A stretch of 13,186 nt of DNA, from assembly GCA_021160485.1 (NCBI GenBank), contig JAGHCL010000203.1, forward strand, positions 1 to 13,186, given 5' to 3'. The stretch comes from Candidatus Desulfofervidaceae bacterium (GTDB lineage: Bacteria; Desulfobacterota; Desulfofervidia; Desulfofervidales; Desulfofervidaceae). Position 1 is the first letter of the stretch, and every line of letters starts with the position of its first letter. Made by a program: the position numbers and the translations under genes. Shown in pieces: positions 6,951 to 13,186 of the stretch. The notes under the pieces are model-generated. The model was not told the DNA's origin. It ran no database searches and saw nothing but the letters and a program-made list of their open reading frames with translations.

Positions 6951-9410
6951 ATGGTTTCTGAGGGCAAGCCTTTTATCCTTTGGTTTGAGGAGATTTCTAT
7001 TAAAGATGTACCATTGGTTGGAGGGAAAAATGCTTCTTTAGGAGAGATGTTTCAAAAATTGAAACCTTCAGGTATTAATGTGCCTGATGGTTTTGCTATT
7101 ACCGCGGCCGCTTATCGCCATTTTATTGAAAAAGCGGGTTTGGTGGACAAGATTAAAGAAACTCTTACTGGTCTGGACACGCATAATATTGAAGATTTAC
7201 AAAAAAGAGGAGCGGCTGTGCGTGCTCTTATCCGGAATGCTGAGTTACCTGAGGATTTAACTCAAGAGATTTTAGATAATTATCGGAGGCTTTCAGCCCA
7301 ATATGGTTTAAAAGAAGTAGATGTAGCTGTCCGTTCTTCAGCCACGGCTGAAGATCTACCTGATGCTTCTTTTGCTGGACAACAGGAGACTTATTTAAAT
7401 ATTCGGGGAGAGAAAAAAATAATTGAGGCTTGTAAGAATTGCTTTGCCAGCCTTTTTACCAACAGGGCTATTTCCTATCGTGAAGACAAAGGTTTTGGGC
7501 ACTTTGATGTCTATCTTTCTATTGCTGTCCAGAAGATGATAAGGAGTGATGCCGCTGGTTCAGGGGTGATGTTTACTCTGGATACAGAGAGTGGATTTAA
7601 AGATGTTGTGTTGATTACTGCTGCCTATGGTCTAGGAGAAAATGTAGTGCAGGGGGCAGTAAATCCCGATGAATATTATGTATTTAAGCCTACTTTGAAG
7701 ATGGGGAAACGCCCTATCGTAGGTAAAACCATGGGCTCTAAAGAATTAAAAATGATTTATACTGAAGGCGGGCAGTCAGTAAAAAACATTCCTACTACGG
7801 ATGAAGAAAGGAATAGTTATGTTTTGAACGATGATGAAATTTTACTTTTAGCTGAATGGGCATGCAAGATAGAAGAGCATTATGGTAAACCAATGGACAT
7901 AGAATGGGCCAAAGATGGAGATGGTAAAAAAGTAGGCACAGGTCAATTCTTCATCGTGCAGGCACGGCCAGAAACAGTCCATTCGCAAAAAGATTACTCT
8001 TCAATTGAAACCTATGTTTTAAAAGAAAAATACTACGAACTGGAGGCTCAGGGGAAAGTTCTATGTAAAGGACTGTCGGTAGGTAATAAAATAGGCCAGG
8101 GTAGGGCTCATATTATTGCTTCGGCCGAAAATATTGCTGAATTTAAACCAGGAGAGGTTTTAGTAACAGACATGACAGACCCTGATTGGGAACCCATTAT
8201 GAAAGTGGCGGCGGCCATTGTAACTAACCGCGGGGGAAGAACGTGTCATGCGGCGATTGTTTCACGGGAATTAGGTATTCCCTGTATAATTGGTACAGGT
8301 AATGCAGCAGAACTCATCAAAGATGGTCAGGAAGTGACAGTGGATTGTAGCGAAGGAGAAATAGGCTATGTCTATGAAGGTATCATTCCGTATGAAGTTG
8401 AGCACCTGGATTTAAAGAGTTTGCCCCCAACCAAAACAAAGGTAATGATGAATGTTGGTATTCCCGAAAAAGCATTTTTCCAGGGTCAGATTCCCTGTGA
8501 TGGTGTAGGTTTAGCAAGAGAAGAATTTATTATTAACTCTCACATTGGGATTCATCCCTTAGCCCTTATTCACTACGAAGAATTAAAAAAACAGGCTGCC
8601 AATGATCCTAAGATTGCCGAGATTGTTCAAAAGATTGACGAAAAGACAAAGGGTTATCCTGACAAAGTTTCTTACTTTATAGAAAAACTTGCCTGTGGGG
8701 TAGGCCGAATTGCGGCTGGTTTTTATCCCAATGATGTAATTGTGCGCCTTTCTGACTTTAAAACCAATGAATATGCTAATTTGATTGGTGGTAATTTGTA
8801 TGAACCGGCTGAGCATAATCCTATGATCGGCTGGCGCGGGGCTTCTCGATATTATGATGAAAAATTCAGACCCGCCTTTGGACTGGAATGCAAGGCCTTG
8901 CTTAAGGCCAGAGATGAGATGGGGTTAACCAATATTAAAGTAATGGTACCATTTTGCCGCACGCCAAAAGAAGGGAAAAAGGTGATTGAGGTGATGAAAG
9001 AGTACGGTTTGGTGCAGGGCGAAAATGGTCTGGAAGTTTATGTGATGTGCGAAATTCCAAGTAATGTTATCCTTGCAGACGAATTTGCTGAAATATTTGA
9101 TGGTTTTTCTATTGGTTCTAACGATCTAACCCAGCTTACATTGGGTTTAGATAGAGATTCAGAGCTTGTTTCTCACCTTTATGATGAGCGCAATGAAGCA
9201 GTGCAGCGTCTGATAGCACAGGTAATAAAGATTGCTCGTGAAAAAGGAAGAAAGATTGGTATTTGTGGTCAGGCTCCAAGTGATTTTCCAGAATTTACAG
9301 AGTTTTTAGTAAAGTGCGGTATTAATTCTGTCAGTTTAAATCCCGATGTGGTTGTGAAGACCAGATTGTTGATAGCTAAAATTGAGAAAGAGTTAGGTAT
9401 TTCGGCTTAA
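6951..9410 (+). CDS. ppsA: Phosphoenolpyruvate synthase
   Basis: PEP synthase converts pyruvate, ATP and water to PEP, AMP and phosphate, the entry step of gluconeogenesis from pyruvate. The 819-residue protein has the three-domain layout. The N-terminal ATP-grasp domain includes VGGKNASLGEM (23-33), AVRSSATAEDLPDASFAGQQ (126-145) and VQARPETVHS (336-345). The swivelling phosphohistidine domain has TNRGGRTCHAAIVSRELGIP with catalytic His433. The C-terminal TIM barrel has LAREEF (521-526), GWRGASRYY (627-635), VMVPFCRT (664-671), GSNDLTQLTLGLDRD (722-736) and GICGQAPSD with catalytic Cys772. The TNRGG-type histidine motif and the length favour PpsA over pyruvate phosphate dikinase. AAAGGAGG at 6936-6943 is 7 nt upstream of the ATG. 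The gene stands alone between two hairpins. Confidence 0.97.
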   Translation: MVSEGKPFILWFEEISIKDVPLVGGKNASLGEMFQKLKPSGINVPDGFAITAAAYRHFIEKAGLVDKIKETLTGLDTHNIEDLQKRGAAVRALIRNAELPEDLTQEILDNYRRLSAQYGLKEVDVAVRSSATAEDLPDASFAGQQETYLNIRGEKKIIEACKNCFASLFTNRAISYREDKGFGHFDVYLSIAVQKMIRSDAAGSGVMFTLDTESGFKDVVLITAAYGLGENVVQGAVNPDEYYVFKPTLKMGKRPIVGKTMGSKELKMIYTEGGQSVKNIPTTDEERNSYVLNDDEILLLAEWACKIEEHYGKPMDIEWAKDGDGKKVGTGQFFIVQARPETVHSQKDYSSIETYVLKEKYYELEAQGKVLCKGLSVGNKIGQGRAHIIASAENIAEFKPGEVLVTDMTDPDWEPIMKVAAAIVTNRGGRTCHAAIVSRELGIPCIIGTGNAAELIKDGQEVTVDCSEGEIGYVYEGIIPYEVEHLDLKSLPPTKTKVMMNVGIPEKAFFQGQIPCDGVGLAREEFIINSHIGIHPLALIHYEELKKQAANDPKIAEIVQKIDEKTKGYPDKVSYFIEKLACGVGRIAAGFYPNDVIVRLSDFKTNEYANLIGGNLYEPAEHNPMIGWRGASRYYDEKFRPAFGLECKALLKARDEMGLTNIKVMVPFCRTPKEGKKVIEVMKEYGLVQGENGLEVYVMCEIPSNVILADEFAEIFDGFSIGSNDLTQLTLGLDRDSELVSHLYDERNEAVQRLIAQVIKIAREKGRKIGICGQAPSDFPEFTEFLVKCGINSVSLNPDVVVKTRLLIAKIEKELGISA

Positions 9411-9417
9411 AAATAAG

Positions 9418-9442
9418 AAGCGGGGCACAAAAGACCCCGCTT
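9418..9442. terminator. Terminator hairpin after ppsA, possibly bidirectional
   Basis: A perfect 8-bp GC-rich stem AAGCGGGG (9418-9425) / CCCCGCTT (9435-9442) with a 9-nt loop begins 7 nt after the ppsA stop. Downstream on the plus strand the tract is only TTACTTGAG, a weak T-run. Upstream the sequence TTAAAAATAAG gives a better T-run when read on the minus strand. The position argues for termination of ppsA despite the poor tail. Confidence 0.75.
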
Positions 9443-9630
9443 ACTTGAGTTATAAATTTCCAGGTTAGGGTTAATAAATTCCCTTTTTAACGCTTTCCTT
9501 TCTTTTTTATTTCCCTTTGAGGTAATATATCACATGGTTTCATTATCTAATAACGTATAACCCACCACCGTTTTTTAAATACCGCTCCGGAATAGCCAGT
9601 TATAAAAAATGGGGGAACTTCAATATTTGT
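9443..9630. other. Non-coding spacer between ppsA and the polyamine operon
   Basis: This AT-rich stretch contains a pyrimidine-rich segment at about 9480-9520 and no open frame of useful length; the few ATG codons I followed run out within about ten codons. A short inverted repeat, GGGGA (9612-9616) and TCCCC (9630-9634), falls at its downstream edge next to the -35 box of the candidate bpsA promoter. I see no RNA gene, repeat array or transposon end in it. Confidence 0.5.
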
Positions 9631-9634
9631 CCCC

Positions 9635-9663
9635 TTGACATTCCAATTACTTCATGTAAATAT
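9635..9663 (+). promoter_or_regulatory. Candidate promoter of the bpsA-speD-speE-nifU unit
   Basis: A perfect TTGACA -35 box at 9635-9640 is followed after 16 nt by the AT-rich stretch TAAATAT (9657-9663), a weak -10 with a TG pair just upstream (9655-9656). Transcription would start near 9669-9672, giving a leader of under 40 nt. An 8-bp perfect palindrome AGCGCGCT (9665-9672) lies at the expected start point, flanked by a TATGAG direct repeat (9661-9666 and 9672-9677). GGGGA/TCCCC arms immediately precede the -35. Either could be an operator, but neither is proven. Confidence 0.5.
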
Positions 9664-9695
9664 GAGCGCGCTATGAGTGCAGACCGATGTAGAGA

Positions 9696-9702
9696 AAGGA
9701 GG
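9696..9702 (+). promoter_or_regulatory. Ribosome binding site that sets the bpsA TTG start
   Basis: AGGAGG within AAGGAGG at 9696-9702 ends 5 nt before TTG 9708. This strong site supports initiation at a TTG codon. The use of a rare start codon with a near-perfect site suggests tuned rather than poor expression. Confidence 0.75.
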
Positions 9703-9707
9703 CGAGA

Positions 9708-10742
9708 TTGGAAAACAAAAGGGTTGCATATCTTGTCTTGCGAGTTTTACTAGCTCAACCTTTAAGTTATTGGCAACTTCTTAAACACATAGATGTTGAT
9801 TTACCCACCACTCAAAAATCTCTCAAAAATCTTTTAGAAGAAGGTCTGATAGATTACAAAGACAATTTGTTTTTCCTTACCCCTAAAGGCGAAAAAACAG
9901 CCAAACTTCTGGGCATTTCACCTTTTTCTTCCCTGATTTGTCCTGAATGCCAAGGTAAAACAGTTAGTTTGGCTCACCATCAAGCCTTACTTAACGAGTT
10001 TACAGAAATAATTCAGGGTCGCCCTCAAGCGATTTCTGAATATGATCAAGGTTATGTAACACCAGTAGATACAGTGGCCCGAGTGCTTTTTATGTACCAG
10101 GTGGGAGATATAGAAGGTAAGGAGATAATTCTGTTGGGAGATGATGATTTAACTTCTCTGGCGCTGCTTGTTTCTGGTTGGCCTAAAAGGGTAACGGTTT
10201 TGGAAATAGATGAGCGGATTTTGGCCTTTATAGAAAGAATAGCTACTATCAAAGGCTGGGACAATATTGATCTGATTCATTATGACGCAAGATATCCTGT
10301 ATCTGATGAGCTTAAGGGTAAATTTGATGTTTTCCTTACTGACCCTGTGGAGACAATTGGAGGTTTGCGTCTATTTTTCTCCCGTTGTGTGGAGGCCCTT
10401 AGGGGAGAAGGATGTGTTGGATACTTTGGGTTGACCCATTTAGAGGCTTCACGCAAAAAATGGCGTCAAATCCAGCAAGATATCTTAGCAATGGGTTTTA
10501 CTATTACAGATATCGTTCGCAATTTTCATACATATCTTCTAGAAAGAGAAGATGTGGTCAAACTTGAACTCCGGGTGGCTAAGGAAGCACCGGTAAAAGT
10601 AGAATTTCCAGAGATAGATTTTTATACTTCTAACCTCTATCGCATTTATGCGGTAGAGACCCCCCAGCCTTTAGTCAAAGGTAAAGTGGATTGGGAAAGG
10701 GAACTTTATTACGATGAAGAGGCATATGTAACCTGCCCGTAA
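9708..10742 (+). CDS. bpsA: Branched-chain polyamine synthase (N4-bis(aminopropyl)spermidine synthase)
   Basis: BpsA transfers aminopropyl groups from decarboxylated AdoMet to the internal N4 nitrogen of spermidine, giving tertiary and then quaternary branched polyamines that stabilise nucleic acids at high temperature. The 344-residue protein has a winged-helix-like N-terminal domain (about 1-70, ending LTPKGEKTAKLLG), a CPEC pair (Cys78, Cys81), and a Rossmann-type catalytic domain. The hallmark GDDD is at 144-147 (ILLGDDDLTSLAL), with VLEIDERI (164-171) as the cofactor-binding acidic strand end and LTDPVET at 210-216. GYFGLTHLE (238-246) and the KKWRQIQQDIL helix (250-260) follow. The start is TTG 9708, supported by a strong ribosome binding site. 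It leads the speD-speE operon; speD begins 31 nt downstream. The assignment to this family is firm; the exact product is inferred. Confidence 0.92.
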   Translation: MENKRVAYLVLRVLLAQPLSYWQLLKHIDVDLPTTQKSLKNLLEEGLIDYKDNLFFLTPKGEKTAKLLGISPFSSLICPECQGKTVSLAHHQALLNEFTEIIQGRPQAISEYDQGYVTPVDTVARVLFMYQVGDIEGKEIILLGDDDLTSLALLVSGWPKRVTVLEIDERILAFIERIATIKGWDNIDLIHYDARYPVSDELKGKFDVFLTDPVETIGGLRLFFSRCVEALRGEGCVGYFGLTHLEASRKKWRQIQQDILAMGFTITDIVRNFHTYLLEREDVVKLELRVAKEAPVKVEFPEIDFYTSNLYRIYAVETPQPLVKGKVDWERELYYDEEAYVTCP

Positions 10743-10773
10743 GGGATAAAAATTTAATCAAGGAGGGGGTGAA

Positions 10774-11124
10774 ATGGCATGTGCGGGGAAGCACTTAATT
10801 TTAGAAGTGTGGGGTTGTAGAAAGGAGATTTTAGATTGTGAAGAAACGATTAAAGAAATGTTTAAACGAAGTGTTGAGGTCTCGGGTGCCACATTGGTGG
10901 ATATAAAAACACACAAGTTTAATCCTCAGGGGTTGAGTGCAGTGGCTCTACTTAATGAATCTTATATGAGCATTCACTCCTGGCCAGAAGTGGGCTATGC
11001 CGCCATAGATATTTATACTTGTGGTTCCCATGTGAAACCAGAAGAAGTAGTGCCTGTGGTGAAAAAATACTTAAAACCAGAAAAAATGAAAGTGCTCAAT
11101 TTAAATAGGGGTGATGGCGTTTAG
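10774..11124 (+). CDS. speD: S-adenosylmethionine decarboxylase proenzyme
   Basis: SpeD decarboxylates AdoMet to the aminopropyl donor used by SpeE and BpsA. It is made as a proenzyme that cleaves itself at a Glu-Ser bond, turning the serine into a pyruvoyl group. The 116-residue product is the short bacterial/archaeal class. Glu62-Ser63 (in NESYMSIHSWPE) is the expected cleavage site, with His68 and Cys83 (in DIYTCGSH) as the processing and proton-donor residues; these positions match my recollection of the Thermotoga maritima enzyme. The residue after the pyruvoyl serine is Tyr64, where histidine is common. The ribosome binding site AGGAGGGGGTGA (10761-10772) is very strong. Some SpeD homologues have become arginine or ornithine decarboxylases, but the neighbours favour AdoMet here. 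Confidence 0.95.
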   Translation: MACAGKHLILEVWGCRKEILDCEETIKEMFKRSVEVSGATLVDIKTHKFNPQGLSAVALLNESYMSIHSWPEVGYAAIDIYTCGSHVKPEEVVPVVKKYLKPEKMKVLNLNRGDGV

Positions 11125-11970
11125 ATGGGAAAGGAAAATACAATTTGGTTTTTTGAAGACACCGGAGGCTTGAAACTAGGGTTACCGGTTGAAAATATTT
11201 TATACCACGGAAGATCTAATTACCAGGATATTTATGTTTTAGAAGTGAAAGACCACGGTCGGGCTCTGATTCTAGATGACTGTATCCAACTTACCGAGAG
11301 GGATGAATTTGTTTATCATGAGTTAATTGCTCATCCAGCCCTCTTTACCCATCCTTGCCCTAAGCAGGTATTGGTTATTGGTGGGGGGGATGGAGGCAGT
11401 GTACGGGAGATATTAAAACATAAGAGTGTAGAACACGTTGATCTGGTAGAAATAGATGCCAAAGTGATTGAACTAGCAAAGAGGTATTTCCCTTCAATCA
11501 GTAAAGATTTAGATAACGAACGGGTAAGTATTCATATTACTGATGGCACCCAATATGTAAAGATAACCGACAAAAAATACGATGTGGTCTTAATTGATTC
11601 TACTGACCCAATCGGACCAGCAAAGGCATTATATGAAATCAATTTTCACCAAGACTTGGTACGTATCATGAAAGAAGATGGAATAATGATTCTTCAAAGT
11701 GAGTCTCCTTATTATCATGCGGATTTTATTAAAAAAGTGAAGAGTCAGCTTCAGACCATTTATCCTGTTGTTCAAATTTATACTTATGCCATACCTACCT
11801 ATCCAGGTGGTATGTGGAGTTTTATCTATGCAAGTTTTAAACACGATCCCTTGAGTGTTGATGAAGCAGCTATTAAGGAACGTTGGCAAGGGATGAAAAC
11901 AAAATATTACAATCCTAGGGTGCATAAGGGGGTTTTTCTAGCACTACCCCAATTTATGTTGGAGGAATAA
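11125..11970 (+). CDS. speE: Polyamine aminopropyltransferase (spermidine synthase family)
   Basis: SpeE transfers the aminopropyl group of decarboxylated AdoMet to putrescine (forming spermidine) or, in several thermophiles, to agmatine. The 281-residue protein has an N-terminal beta domain with ALILDDCIQLTERDEFVYHE (47-66). The Rossmann core has GGGDGG (86-91), VEID (108-111) and TDG (139-141). The catalytic loop IDSTDPIGPA (157-166) carries the acidic catalytic residue Asp158. LQSESPYY (190-197) and PTYPGGMWSF (224-233) complete the family pattern. Its ATG follows the speD stop with no gap, so the two are probably coupled; GGGGTGAT at 11108-11115 is the nearest ribosome binding site. Sequence alone does not decide between putrescine and agmatine as acceptor. 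Confidence 0.95.
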   Translation: MGKENTIWFFEDTGGLKLGLPVENILYHGRSNYQDIYVLEVKDHGRALILDDCIQLTERDEFVYHELIAHPALFTHPCPKQVLVIGGGDGGSVREILKHKSVEHVDLVEIDAKVIELAKRYFPSISKDLDNERVSIHITDGTQYVKITDKKYDVVLIDSTDPIGPAKALYEINFHQDLVRIMKEDGIMILQSESPYYHADFIKKVKSQLQTIYPVVQIYTYAIPTYPGGMWSFIYASFKHDPLSVDEAAIKERWQGMKTKYYNPRVHKGVFLALPQFMLEE

Positions 11971-11972
11971 AA

Positions 11973-12203
11973 GTGAGTGATGAATTAAGAAACAAAGTTC
12001 AGATGGCCATAAATCGGATCAGGCCCAATCTACAGGCAGATGGTGGTGATATAGAACTGATAGATATCGTAGATGGTATTGTGAAAGTGAAGTTGAAAGG
12101 TGCATGTGCCGGGTGTCCAATGTCTCAGATGACCCTGAAAATGGGTGTAGAGGCTTATCTCAAAAAAGAAATTCCAGAAGTGAAGGCCGTAGAGGCCGTT
12201 TAA
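11973..12203 (+). CDS. NifU-like Fe-S scaffold domain protein
   Basis: A 76-residue stand-alone version of the NifU C-terminal domain, which carries a bridging Fe-S cluster and passes it to target enzymes. The core is RIRPNLQADGGDIELIDI (15-32), then GACAGCPMSQMTLKMGVE with the CxxC pair Cys45/Cys48, ending IPEVKAVEAV. The start is GTG 11973, with GGAGGA at 11961-11966 (inside the last codons of speE) 6 nt upstream. The 2-nt gap after speE implies co-transcription with the polyamine genes, although no enzyme in that group is expected to need an Fe-S cluster. Its TAA stop overlaps the opposing stop of the ABC ATPase gene. Confidence 0.93.
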   Translation: MSDELRNKVQMAINRIRPNLQADGGDIELIDIVDGIVKVKLKGACAGCPMSQMTLKMGVEAYLKKEIPEVKAVEAV

Positions 12204-13120
12204 GTTTGTTTTATCAAAGACACAAACACATCTTCTAGTGAAGTTGTTACCCAGTGAAGGCTATTAAGAGGGATTTCTTGCCTTTTTAGGGCAGAGATCA
12301 GTTTTTCTTTATCCTCTTTTTTCACACTGACCCGGATAAAATTTTCCCTGGAGCTGATTTTTAGACTGTAAGGAAGCTGTTTAAGTATAGTCAGGGCAGC
12401 TTCCGGTTGTGAGGTTTGGAACTCTAAATCTTGATAGGGCAGATGTTTATCTTTTAGCTCTTGAGGTGAGCCTTGAGTAATGATTTTGCCCTGATGGATA
12501 AGGGCTAGTCTGTCACAAAATTCTGCTTCATCCATGTAGTGGGTGGTAACAAAGACAGTTATGCCCTCTGCTGCTAGCTGGTAAATAATATCCCAGAAGC
12601 GACGGCGCGCGTAAGGGTCTACCCCAGATGTCGGTTCGTCTAAAAAAACAATGGAGGGCCTGTGTAAGATGGCACAGATCAGGGCCAGGCGTTGTTTAAA
12701 CCCCCGAGGTAAATGGGCCACCAGGGTGTCACACCGCTTTTCCAGCTCTGCCTGGGTAAGGAGTTTTTCTCCCCTTTCTTCTAGGGCCTTGCCATTGAGT
12801 CCATAAATACCTCCATAGAACCGGATATTTTCCCAAACGGTTAGGTCCGGATAGAGGGAGAAGCGTTGAGACATATACCCAATGTGCTGTTTAATTTTTT
12901 CTGTTTCGGTATAGATGTCATAACCTGCTACTTTCCCCTTGCCTGCAGTAGGCTGTAGTAACCCGCACAGGATACGGATGGTAGTGGATTTACCGGCTCC
13001 ATTGGGGCCAAGGAAACCAAATATTTCTCCCTGTTTGACCTTAAAGCTGATATGGTCAACGGCTACAAAGGAGTCAAATTGTTTTACCAGCTCTTTTACT
13101 TCAATGGTATAAGGCTTCAT
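12200..13120 (-). CDS. ABC transporter ATP-binding protein, YbhF/CcmA type
   Basis: This is the ATPase subunit of an ABC-2 type exporter. The 306-residue protein has Walker A GPNGAGKST (38-46), the Q-loop glutamine in YMSQRF (Gln85), an altered signature LPRGFKQR (137-144) in place of LSGGQQQR, Walker B IVFLDE (157-162), D-loop SGVDP (165-169) and the switch histidine in VTTHYMDEAE (His194). LPxGxKQR with EPTSGVDPxARRRFW is characteristic of the YbhF group that works with HlyD-type adaptor proteins and ABC-2 permeases. A C-terminal extension (about 228-306) ends TTSLEDVFVSLIK, as usual for the family. Its ATG overlaps the TGA of an upstream gene, so translation is probably coupled. No permease lies downstream, so the membrane partners would be upstream, beyond the window. 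Confidence 0.93.
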   Translation of the reverse strand: MKPYTIEVKELVKQFDSFVAVDHISFKVKQGEIFGFLGPNGAGKSTTIRILCGLLQPTAGKGKVAGYDIYTETEKIKQHIGYMSQRFSLYPDLTVWENIRFYGGIYGLNGKALEERGEKLLTQAELEKRCDTLVAHLPRGFKQRLALICAILHRPSIVFLDEPTSGVDPYARRRFWDIIYQLAAEGITVFVTTHYMDEAEFCDRLALIHQGKIITQGSPQELKDKHLPYQDLEFQTSQPEAALTILKQLPYSLKISSRENFIRVSVKKEDKEKLISALKRQEIPLNSLHWVTTSLEDVFVSLIKQT

Positions 13121-13186
13121 TTATGCTTTTGAGACTCCTGCAAAAAGACCCCAAAAGAGTTTTCATATTGATTAAGGGTTGCGGCC
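13117..13186 (-). CDS. C-terminal fragment of the gene upstream of the ABC ATPase
   Basis: On the minus strand, a frame open from the window edge encodes 22 residues beginning AATLNQYENSFGVF and ending ESQKHK before TGA. The stop overlaps the ATPase start codon as ATGA, and the in-frame sequence contains the GGAG (near 13132-13138) closest to that start. This pattern suggests a real co-transcribed gene. The segment is hydrophilic, so it is not the end of a typical ABC-2 permease. It could be an adaptor protein, a TolC-like protein or a second ATPase; the fragment is too short to tell. Confidence 0.6.
   Translation of the reverse strand, partial: AATLNQYENSFGVFLQESQKHK

Noticed and set aside
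9443..9707. Search for a small gene, CRISPR repeats or transposon ends in the longest spacer.
   Set aside because: Open frames I followed stop within about ten codons, and no repeated units or long terminal inverted repeats were seen.

Overview
The window is chromosomal housekeeping DNA from a bacterium of roughly 40% G+C (estimated by eye). It reads as a thermophile. The strongest evidence is a bpsA-speD-speE cluster: BpsA makes quaternary branched polyamines and is known mainly from hyperthermophilic archaea and thermophilic bacteria. The rpsF-rpsR-rplI-dnaB order is bacterial. Together with PEP synthase and a PaaK-type CoA ligase it suggests an anaerobic thermophile, possibly of the Desulfobacterota (Thermodesulfobacteria- or Desulfofervidus-like). 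That placement is inference; no rRNA or clade-specific marker is present.

Region 1 (about 120-6900, plus strand) is a tightly packed unit. A candidate promoter is followed by rpsF, rpsR, a possible 30-codon small ORF, rplI, dnaB, a phenylacetate-CoA-ligase-like gene, an IDI-like Nudix gene, an exported DUF4139 protein and surE. From rplI to surE the genes overlap or abut, except for one 48-nt gap, so co-transcription and translational coupling are likely. A hairpin with a T-run at about 6875-6898 closes the unit.

Region 2 (6951-9442) holds ppsA (PEP synthase) alone between two hairpins. Region 3 (9443-9707) is a non-coding spacer that ends in a candidate promoter with a perfect TTGACA box. 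Region 4 (9708-12203) is the polyamine unit: bpsA (TTG start), speD, speE and a small NifU-like Fe-S scaffold gene. SpeD supplies decarboxylated AdoMet, SpeE uses it to build a linear polyamine, and BpsA adds aminopropyl groups to make branched forms. Region 5 (12200-13186, minus strand) is the end of a converging operon: a YbhF/CcmA-type ABC ATPase preceded by the last 22 codons of an unidentified gene. Its stop codon overlaps that of the NifU gene.

I see no mobile element, CRISPR array, tRNA, rRNA or obvious foreign island. No clearly new system is visible. The most notable items are the bacterial branched-polyamine cluster, the small ORF coupled to rplI, and the IDI-like Nudix enzyme lacking the isomerase cysteine.
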